From Candidatus Izemoplasma sp. (GTDB taxonomy: Bacteria > Bacillota_I > Bacilli_A > Izemoplasmatales > Izemoplasmataceae), in the NCBI GenBank assembly GCA_007116105.1, contig SKJA01000102.1:1-12298 (forward strand): a DNA stretch of 12,298 nucleotides, given 5' to 3'. How positions within the stretch are numbered: position 1 is the first letter of the stretch; every line of letters starts with the position of its first letter. Shown in pieces: positions 6,755 through 12,298 of the stretch. Both the position numbers and the translations under genes were made by a program. The notes under the pieces were generated by a model. The model searched no databases. It was not told the DNA's origin and saw only the letters and a program-made list of their open reading frames with translations.

Positions 6755-7389
6755 GATCGATTGTTTACTTTCAACACGAGGTAAATCGCGAAAAAGAGAA
6801 GATATAAAGGGGCGTAGCGTGAAAATGTAATCAACCATGGACTTGTGTAGACATCAAACGTCAGATGCAAAAACAGCATCGCGTAAACCGCATACGATAA
6901 GCGGTGTAGTTTACGCCAAGAAAGTGGATGCATCTTTCTTCTAACTTGAGGAAACGACGTAATGAATAAAGGTACCATCAACAAAAACGCCAAGAAGCCC
7001 GTTTGATTGAATCCAGAGAGTGCTAAATCCAGCTGGAAGAAGACATGGGGTAAAAGCAAGATAAACCCCATAATCGATAGCTCTCGCCGCACCTTGGAAA
7101 GCGCGATTTTAAGCCGAGACTTATGTCTAAAAGCGCCTGTAAACATCACAAGACTGTACATAGCAAACGATGCATGACCCATATAAAACACTTCATGGAT
7201 GATGGGAAGGTAAGTTGACCAGCCTAAAAATGTGGCGAGGTAAAAGTAACTGACAATCGCAAAACTAAGCAGTGTGGCCACGAAGAAATAGCGGTATTCG
7301 TGTTTGTGTACGTGGGGTCCAAAACGATAAATCACCACCCCCAGTAAGGGAGTTAAAAACAAGCCGAGATTGCTGGTCAAAAGGGTCAT
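6736..7389 (-). CDS. Ferric-reductase-like (MsrQ/YedZ-like) polytopic membrane protein
   Basis: This roughly 217-residue protein has about six or seven membrane segments. The region RRELSIMGFILLLPH (about 101-115) followed by SFPQVRRKMHPLSWRKLHRLSYAVYAMLFLH (145-175 region) resembles the ferric-reductase-like transmembrane domain of MsrQ and eukaryotic FRE/NOX proteins. His65, His72, His115, His162 and His175 lie in or next to helices and are candidate haem ligands. It has no FAD/NAD(P)H domain, so any electrons must come from another protein. AGGAGG (7397-7402) lies 7 bases before ATG at 7389 and 4 bases before ATG at 7392; the former is preferred. It follows the ABC exporter gene with a gap of about 20 bases, hence one operon. 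The physiological electron acceptor is unknown. Confidence 0.75.
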   Translation of the reverse strand: MTLLTSNLGLFLTPLLGVVIYRFGPHVHKHEYRYFFVATLLSFAIVSYFYLATFLGWSTYLPIIHEVFYMGHASFAMYSLVMFTGAFRHKSRLKIALSKVRRELSIMGFILLLPHVFFQLDLALSGFNQTGFLAFLLMVPLFITSFPQVRRKMHPLSWRKLHRLSYAVYAMLFLHLTFDVYTSPWLITFSRYAPLYLLFFAIYLVLKVNNRSKKQRA

Positions 7390-7396
7390 CATAAGA

Positions 7397-7402
7397 CCTC
7401 CT
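7397..7402 (-). promoter_or_regulatory. Ribosome binding site of the reductase-like gene
   Basis: AGGAGG on the minus strand sits in the short gap after the ABC gene. Two adjacent ATG codons follow at spacings of 4 and 7 bases; the second suits the 5-8 base spacing seen elsewhere in this window. Confidence 0.8.
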
Positions 7403-7413
7403 TGTGTTGTAAC

Positions 7414-9708
7414 TTATTCGGTGCGAAGTGCTTCAACAGGATTTTTGCGTGCCGCAATACCCGCAGGAATTAGACCAGAGATGTAGGTGAGTACGATGCT
7501 AATCGCAATCAGCGCAAGAAACGCCCATAAAGGTAAGACGGCAAGGCGATCAAGTTGTTCAACACGGCTGTTGATGAGACGATTGATAGGGAAGGTTAAG
7601 ACAAAGGCGATGCTGACGCCTAAGGCACCAGCAACAAAACCAATCAAACTTGTTTCAGCATTAAAGACACGTGAGATGTCTTTTTTTCGTGCGCCAAGAC
7701 TTCTCAAAATACCGATTTCTTTGGTGCGCTCAAGCACTGAAACATAGGTGATGATGCCAATCATAATCGAAGAAACAACCAAAGAGATGGCACTAAACGC
7801 AATCAAGACTAAGGAAATCCCGGTGATGACATCGCCGGTGAGTTCGGTGATTAAAGCCGCTAAATCCGTATAAATGATCCGTTGTGCTTCGGGTAGGTTT
7901 TCGTTGAAGTCATCTAAGTGGTTACGAATCGCTGTTTTCGCTTCAAAACTGACGGGGTAGATACGAATTTGACTTGGTGTTGCATCGACGCCAAGTGAAC
8001 GTAACAGGTTGGTGCGCGCCGATTCGGTCAAAGGTAATCCAGTAATCATGGAGACATTGCTTTGAGCTTGAAGCTGACCAATGAGCGAAGCTGAAGCTTC
8101 CTCAAGATAGCGTGTTTCGAGATCGGGATGGAATTTTAGACCACTGCTAAGCAGGGTCGATGCAGACCCTTCACGGGGTCTGGCAATCCCTGAAATCGTT
8201 AGACGAACGGCTTCCTCATGCGTGAATAAAGTCTCGAGATTTCCCACAGGGAAGAAGCGATTCAAGTCTTCGTCAAAGCGGAAAAACTGATCAGGGAAGA
8301 CAACGCTAAACTCACGCCCGATAAATTGCTCAAAGGGTAAACTTTCAACCGAGGAACTAAAGCCTAGCGCACTCAGCACAGTCACGTTGAGTTGGTTAAA
8401 CCGATCGACCACCAAAAGGAGCTCCTGGTCATTTTGTGGGGCTTGACCAAAAAGAAGATCATAGTTGTCTTCAAAAAACTCATCGTTGTTCAGGGTCGGT
8501 TCAAAATTGATGCGTCGTGTGTCCACTTGAATGATGCTTTCATCTTCAAGACGGGTTAACAGGTTCATGTTGACACTACGGACGACGGTTATTTGGTAGT
8601 ACAACGCAGGATCAAGTGCGTCAAGATGGTCGATAAACTCATCGCGTATAAGGTTTACATGCTGAGTTTGAGCCGCTTGACGCTCAAAGGGGAAAATAAA
8701 GGGAATCGTTGGAAACTCTTCACGCTCCGTTTCTGCGAACTGAGGTCTTGGTGGTCCGCTTCGTGCGGCTTCGATGTTAATTGGTAGAGGATCAATTTGT
8801 AAGGGGAACTCTGCGAGTGTTGACCGTTCGAGTTGAAGGATTTCTTCATTGAGGCCATTCGCAAGAGCCAACACAAGGGCCACCCCAATGATGCCGATGC
8901 TGCCTGCAAACGCGGTGATCAGCGTTCTAAACTTTTTGGTTTTTAGATTATTAAAAGACAGTTTCAGCGCTTGGACAAACGCCATCGACGTTTTTTTGAA
9001 TTTTAGACCAGCGTGTTTCGTCGCATCACGCTCATAAGGATGGGTGTCATTGATGACGCGACCGTCTTTTAAAGAGACGATCCGCGAAGCGTAACGTTCA
9101 GCAATCGCTTGGTCGTGCGTGACCATGATGACCAGTTTATCTTTCGAAATCTCTTGAATGAGGGTCATGATGTGTTTAGATGTTTCAGAGTCAATGGCAC
9201 CGGTAGGTTCATCGGCTAAGATAATTTCGGGATCGTTTGCTAACGCACGGGCAATCGCTACCCGCTGCATTTGCCCACCGGAGAGTTGATTCGGTTTTTT
9301 ATAGACATGGTCTTTCAAACCAACTTGTTCGAGCACTTCAAGCGCTCTTTGACGACGTTTTTCTGCGGATAACCCACTTAAGGTCATCCCGATTTCGACG
9401 TTGGCTAAAACCGAAGTATGGGTGATGAGGTTGTACGATTGAAAAATAAAACCAATCGCATGGTTACGGTAACTGTCCCAATCTGCATCGGTAAAGTGCT
9501 GCGTCGATTTACCGTCAATCAGTAAGTCCCCATCGTCGTAACGATCAAGACCACCAATCATGTTTAAAAGCGTCGTTTTTCCCGAACCACTCGGTCCTAA
9601 GATGCAGACGAATTCTTTATCGCGAAATGACAACGATAATTGATCTAAAGCCGTTTGTTTGAAATTTGCAATCGCATAGCGTTTTGTTAGTTCATGAACT
9701 TGCAACAT
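7414..9708 (-). CDS. MacB-like ABC transporter: fused ATPase and FtsX-type permease
   Basis: The 764 residues join an N-terminal ATPase to an FtsX-type permease, the MacB/LolE-like (type VII) layout that moves or signals across one membrane rather than importing. ATPase: Walker A GPSGSGKT (38-45), Q-loop Gln90, LSGGQ (142-146), Walker B IILADE (162-167) and His198. The permease has TM1 (about 264-284), a long extracytoplasmic region (about 285-625), then TM2 (about 626-654), TM3 (about 685-706) and TM4 (about 726-747). Between TM2 and TM3 is the FtsX hallmark SVLERTKEIGILRSLGARKKDI (about 657-678). The end IPAGIAARKNPVEALRTE is also typical. The outer domain is clearly longer than in classical MacB, making the protein over 100 residues longer. 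Substrate is unknown: peptide, lipoprotein or antimicrobial export are options. Confidence 0.9.
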   Translation of the reverse strand: MLQVHELTKRYAIANFKQTALDQLSLSFRDKEFVCILGPSGSGKTTLLNMIGGLDRYDDGDLLIDGKSTQHFTDADWDSYRNHAIGFIFQSYNLITHTSVLANVEIGMTLSGLSAEKRRQRALEVLEQVGLKDHVYKKPNQLSGGQMQRVAIARALANDPEIILADEPTGAIDSETSKHIMTLIQEISKDKLVIMVTHDQAIAERYASRIVSLKDGRVINDTHPYERDATKHAGLKFKKTSMAFVQALKLSFNNLKTKKFRTLITAFAGSIGIIGVALVLALANGLNEEILQLERSTLAEFPLQIDPLPINIEAARSGPPRPQFAETEREEFPTIPFIFPFERQAAQTQHVNLIRDEFIDHLDALDPALYYQITVVRSVNMNLLTRLEDESIIQVDTRRINFEPTLNNDEFFEDNYDLLFGQAPQNDQELLLVVDRFNQLNVTVLSALGFSSSVESLPFEQFIGREFSVVFPDQFFRFDEDLNRFFPVGNLETLFTHEEAVRLTISGIARPREGSASTLLSSGLKFHPDLETRYLEEASASLIGQLQAQSNVSMITGLPLTESARTNLLRSLGVDATPSQIRIYPVSFEAKTAIRNHLDDFNENLPEAQRIIYTDLAALITELTGDVITGISLVLIAFSAISLVVSSIMIGIITYVSVLERTKEIGILRSLGARKKDISRVFNAETSLIGFVAGALGVSIAFVLTFPINRLINSRVEQLDRLAVLPLWAFLALIAISIVLTYISGLIPAGIAARKNPVEALRTE

Positions 9709-9713
9709 GTTGT

Positions 9714-9721
9714 ATCACCTC
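9714..9721 (-). promoter_or_regulatory. Ribosome binding site of the ABC transporter gene
   Basis: GAGGTGAT on the minus strand, complementary to the 16S rRNA tail, ends 5 bases before ATG at 9708. Confidence 0.8.
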
Positions 9722-9735
9722 AATTTGATGCCTAA

Positions 9736-9764
9736 ATTATAAGGGATAGTCCTTGTATTCGCAA
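9736..9764 (-). promoter_or_regulatory. Sigma-A type promoter of the ABC-exporter operon
   Basis: On the minus strand TTGCGA (9759-9764) and a perfect TATAAT (9736-9741) are 17 bases apart. Transcription should begin near 9729, about 20 bases before the start codon. The promoter lies just past the terminator of the upstream S41 peptidase gene, so the two are separate units. Confidence 0.72.
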
Positions 9765-9782
9765 TGCGGACGCAACAATATA

Positions 9783-9810
9783 AAAAGAGAAAACCGAAGT
9801 TTTCTCTTTT
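9783..9810 (-). terminator. Intrinsic terminator of the S41 peptidase gene, cUUCGg loop
   Basis: A perfect 12-bp stem pairs 9783-9794 with 9799-9810. Read on the minus strand the loop is UUCG closed by C-G, the exceptionally stable tetraloop, followed by a U-rich tail. It starts 6 bases after the stop codon (9817-9819). Confidence 0.92.
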
Positions 9811-9816
9811 AAAAAA

Positions 9817-11940
9817 TTAAGGTCGAATCGCTTCAATCAGCGCCTCTTCATCAAAGAGACGATTGGGGTCGATGGCGACATCGACGGGAATTCCAAACTC
9901 GATACTCTCAAAGTCACTGTTGGCTAAGACATTCGCACTAGAGATAATTAAAATCGTTCCGTTGGGCAAAATGTTGGTGGTAATCGAAGAAGCGCCACCG
10001 GAAGATTGTTGTCCAATGATGGTCGCAATACCCATGTCTTTTGCCATGGAAGTCACCAAGTTTGCCGCACTGAACGTCACCGGTGACGTTAAAATGTACC
10101 AAGTGAAATCCGGCGCTACGGTGTCGGTGTCGTATTCTGCCGTGATTCGTGATCCATCGCCAATGTTAAAGCTCTGGTACGTCAACGGTTCATCGGTCAT
10201 GTGTCCCATCACTTGCCATGCGGTTCCAAGAATTCCACCCGTGTTACACGCAAGGTTTAAGATGATGTCTTGAACACTGCCTTTGGCGATGATCTCGTCC
10301 ATGTAACCCCGCATTGCATCAGGCGTTTCAGCACTGAAACCATCCAAGGTGATCATTGCAATCCGGTCGTTATCAAGGAAACTGACCCCTTCACTTGGAC
10401 TATCGCCAATCAAACACAGCGATTGAAGTTGTCCAATAAAACGATTCATACGAGGCCCGTTGATAGGATTTAACGCGAGATCTCTAGAAACGGTATGAAA
10501 ACCGTGTAAAAGATGAGATGAATGGGGTTCGTCGAGGTTGTAAACGGTTCTAAACCAAGCCGTGTAATGAGAACGGCTGGTGCCAAAGAAATTGTGGTTT
10601 AAGTCAGCTAAGAAGGTGTAGAACGTCTCTTCAACCATAAAATCACGTAACCCATAAAAGTGATCCATCACAAAGGTAAAGTAATGATAGGTCATGATGC
10701 GCAGTTCCATCGGAATTTCCGTGTTTCTAAAAGACGTCACGTTGAGACTTCTTAAATCAGCCCCACGATCAAGCAACTGATACGTGTCGGCGCCTCTGAG
10801 CTGATCGCCATTAAAGTACACATCGTACATTTGACCTGTGAAGAAGAGGTTGGCGACATCAAGTGGCATTAAGAACTGATCTTCGTGATGCCACAACTCA
10901 AGCCGATAAAAGGATAAATCAAACACGACAGGGTCATACGTGATGTGTTCATACGAGATGAGTGATAACCCCGCCCCAAAGTCGGTTTGTGTTGACTGCG
11001 CAATGCCACCAAAAAAGCTAAACAAGTTGACGGTGACCGTGTTATTCTCGAAGTCGAGGACTAAATGATAACTGTCATAGGTCAATGGGAAATCTTCATC
11101 TGGTTCGAAAGGTAAGACGATTTCGACCACGCTACCATCCACGTTTAGTTCCAACTCATCGTAGACAATGGCGCCATCAACCAACGCTAAAAAGTCGAAC
11201 ACATCCACAAACATGAGACCGTTGTTCATTCTGTGCAATGTGATTTCGGAATCGTCCACTAAATACTCTGTCGCAATCGAAACAAAGTCATAAACTGCGG
11301 TATCCACAATCGCGAGTGCTGGTTTCGCCGCAATCGCAACATCAAGCAGTCGTGTGAAGACTTCACCCTCAATCGTAAAGGTGACTTCGACCGATGCATT
11401 CGCATCGCCGAGGCGGGCTAAAGGTTGAAGCACAAAGCCATCATTCCGAAGATAGGTTGGACTCAACGAAGAAAACGAAAGCGTTGCATCGTCAATCTGT
11501 GTTGGCCAGATGATCCGTTCCGCTTGCGGTTCACTTAAAAACTCGAACGAGGCAATCATCGCGTCGATTTCTGCTTCATAATCGCGTGGGACAAAGGGTT
11601 CGGCTAAGACGGTCACGTCGTAGCGTTCGACATGAACCTCATCGTCTCTTGTAAACAGACCTTCAATGACAAACACAGCATCGCCTTCTTCATGCAGTGG
11701 CCGCGTCACCGCGCCTGCATTCGACAAGCGTGCTTGATTGAGACTCGTCCATGAAACCCCCACGCCTTGAACCGCTGAAGGTAAGCTGATGTTTGCGGTT
11801 AAAGGTTGATCAAAGAGTGTGACGGTTTGGGCAATCTCACTCAATGGTGTGAGTGTTTCAGAGGGTGTTTCTTCGGGTTCTTGACAGCCAACTAACACAA
11901 AGACCATCAAGAAAAGCATAAATAGTATTCTTTTTTTCAT
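9817..11940 (-). CDS. S41-family peptidase lipoprotein with Ig-like N-terminal modules
   Basis: This 707-residue protein should be a membrane-anchored serine peptidase on the outer face of the cell. It starts with a lipoprotein signal peptide (MKKRILFMLFLMVFVLVGC, lipobox Cys19). Two consecutive Ig-like modules follow (about 30-115 and 118-208), resembling atrophied bacterial Ig domains. A beta-rich middle (about 210-400) contains WHHEDQFLMPLDVANLFF. The C-terminal S41 domain has LDEPHSSH (about 469-476, probable catalytic-His region), LNLACNTGG (561-569), TFSAANL with probable nucleophile Ser624, QQSSGGAS (644-651) and GIPVDVAIDPN (683-693). The SAAN and SSGGAS blocks fit the tricorn/IRBP-like branch with Ser-His chemistry rather than the Ser-Lys Ctp/Prc branch; no PDZ domain was recognised. 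AAGGAG 7 bases upstream supports 11940; the ATG at 11976 overlaps the -10 box. Confidence 0.85.
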   Translation of the reverse strand: MKKRILFMLFLMVFVLVGCQEPEETPSETLTPLSEIAQTVTLFDQPLTANISLPSAVQGVGVSWTSLNQARLSNAGAVTRPLHEEGDAVFVIEGLFTRDDEVHVERYDVTVLAEPFVPRDYEAEIDAMIASFEFLSEPQAERIIWPTQIDDATLSFSSLSPTYLRNDGFVLQPLARLGDANASVEVTFTIEGEVFTRLLDVAIAAKPALAIVDTAVYDFVSIATEYLVDDSEITLHRMNNGLMFVDVFDFLALVDGAIVYDELELNVDGSVVEIVLPFEPDEDFPLTYDSYHLVLDFENNTVTVNLFSFFGGIAQSTQTDFGAGLSLISYEHITYDPVVFDLSFYRLELWHHEDQFLMPLDVANLFFTGQMYDVYFNGDQLRGADTYQLLDRGADLRSLNVTSFRNTEIPMELRIMTYHYFTFVMDHFYGLRDFMVEETFYTFLADLNHNFFGTSRSHYTAWFRTVYNLDEPHSSHLLHGFHTVSRDLALNPINGPRMNRFIGQLQSLCLIGDSPSEGVSFLDNDRIAMITLDGFSAETPDAMRGYMDEIIAKGSVQDIILNLACNTGGILGTAWQVMGHMTDEPLTYQSFNIGDGSRITAEYDTDTVAPDFTWYILTSPVTFSAANLVTSMAKDMGIATIIGQQSSGGASSITTNILPNGTILIISSANVLANSDFESIEFGIPVDVAIDPNRLFDEEALIEAIRP

Positions 11941-11947
11941 ATAAACG

Positions 11948-11953
11948 CTCCTT
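11948..11953 (-). promoter_or_regulatory. Ribosome binding site of the S41 lipoprotein gene
   Basis: AAGGAG on the minus strand lies 7 bases before ATG at 11940, which begins a textbook lipoprotein signal peptide. It rules out the in-frame ATG at 11976. Confidence 0.85.
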
Positions 11954-11967
11954 CCTATGTTAAAACT

Positions 11968-11973
11968 ATTATA
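11968..11973 (-). promoter_or_regulatory. Probable -10 box of the S41 lipoprotein gene
   Basis: A perfect TATAAT is read on the minus strand 27 bases before the start codon. No convincing -35 box was found at 16-18 bases (AGTTCA at 17), so this promoter is less sure than the others. Confidence 0.5.
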
Positions 11974-12044
11974 CATGGATTTTTCAAAATTGAACTTAAG
12001 AGACCTAAAAAATTAAGATAAAACAGCATCTTTTTGATAGGTGA

Positions 12045-12056
12045 ATGCTATACTAT
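12045..12056 (+). promoter_or_regulatory. Extended -10 promoter of the guanylate-kinase-like gene
   Basis: ATGCTATACTAT contains TGC-TATACT, an extended -10 element without a good -35 box. Transcription should start near 12061, giving a leader of about 11 bases that carries a G-run before ATG at 12072. The 12-base block is identical to that before the RDD gene. Confidence 0.6.
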
Positions 12057-12071
12057 TGTGGGGGCGATCCA

Positions 12072-12298
12072 ATGTTAGTTTTAGTGGGAGCTAGCGCAAG
12101 TGGGAAAACACAGCTTGCGAAAATGCTCATCAAGCACCATCAATTTCAAAAACTTGTCACCACCACCACACGGCCTATGCGTCCTGGCGAAGTGGATGGG
12201 GTTGATTACCATTTTTTAACCTATGAAACGTTTTTGGCACTTCAAGAAGAAGGGGCCTTTTTAGAAGTAACACAGTATCATGATCATTGGTATGGCAT
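12072..12298 (+). CDS. Guanylate-kinase-like nucleotide kinase, 5' part only (cut by window end)
   Basis: The first 75 codons are present and open to the window edge. The product begins with a P-loop, GASASGKT (about residues 6-13), and continues with TTTTRPMRPGEVDGVDYHFLT (about 29-49), which is the GMP-binding signature of guanylate kinases. The family transfers phosphate from ATP to GMP. The P-loop differs from the usual SGPSGVGKG of housekeeping Gmk, and the N-terminus is short, so this may be a paralogue of the main enzyme and its substrate is less sure. A G-rich stretch (12058-12064) is the only ribosome-site candidate. Transcribed divergently from the S41 lipoprotein gene. Confidence 0.8.
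   Translation, partial: MLVLVGASASGKTQLAKMLIKHHQFQKLVTTTTRPMRPGEVDGVDYHFLTYETFLALQEEGAFLEVTQYHDHWYG

Noticed and set aside
9863..10473. Antisense open frames of 136 and 67 residues within the S41 gene
   Set aside because: They lack ribosome sites and domain features, and lie opposite a well-supported coding frame with clear S41 motifs.
11941..11976. Longer S41 protein starting at ATG 11976
   Set aside because: It overlaps the TATAAT box and would bury the lipoprotein signal peptide 12 residues inside the protein.
12015..12035. Hairpin with T-run upstream of the guanylate-kinase-like gene
   Set aside because: The stem AAGAT/ATCTT has only five weak pairs, and it lies upstream of the predicted promoter, so it is probably not a terminator or riboswitch.
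1..12298. Defence island, CRISPR, prophage or insertion sequence
   Set aside because: No repeat array, transposase, integrase, toxin-antitoxin pair or restriction gene was recognised; all large frames belong to housekeeping, transport or surface families.

Overview
The window looks like the chromosome of a low-to-moderate GC Bacillota/Mollicutes-type bacterium without an outer membrane. The pointers are strong AGGAGG ribosome sites, sigma-A promoters with TATAAT boxes, U-tailed intrinsic terminators packed against stop codons, a lipobox lipoprotein, a Fur-family regulator and the long Bacillota-type GalT. UGA acts as a stop (ends of the znuC-like and mscS genes), so the Mycoplasma/Spiroplasma code is not used. 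An Acholeplasma/Izemoplasma-like or Erysipelotrichia-like lineage would fit. This is inference; no marker gene fixes the taxon.

Left part, + strand (20-6242): (1) galT, galactose-1-phosphate uridylyltransferase, whose stop codon lies inside its own terminator. (2) A metal-uptake operon behind a strong promoter: ABC-3 type ATPase (znuC-like), permease (znuB-like) and a Fur-family repressor, probably Zur. No substrate-binding protein is present here. (3) A second operon behind its own promoter: an MscS-type mechanosensitive channel, a PfkB-family kinase (probably pseudouridine kinase) overlapping it by ATGA, and pseudouridine-5'-phosphate glycosidase. The last two convert pseudouridine to uracil and ribose 5-phosphate. 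A bidirectional terminator closes this operon and the convergent next gene.

Right part, - strand (6279-11940): a small RDD-family membrane protein with its own extended -10 promoter; an operon of a MacB-like ABC transporter (ATPase and FtsX-type permease in one chain, with a large extracytoplasmic domain) followed by a ferric-reductase-like polytopic membrane protein; and an S41-family peptidase lipoprotein with two N-terminal Ig-like modules. Divergently, at the right edge (12072-12298, + strand), is the start of a guanylate-kinase-like gene, cut by the window.

The genes are ordinary families in a compact arrangement. No mobile element, CRISPR array, tRNA or rRNA was seen, and no stretch above about 130 bases lacks a gene. 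The most interesting points are the translational coupling of a mechanosensitive channel to pseudouridine catabolism, the systematic overlap of stop codons with intrinsic terminators, a 12-base extended -10 element shared by two short-leader genes, and the pairing of a MacB-like exporter with a haem-type membrane protein.
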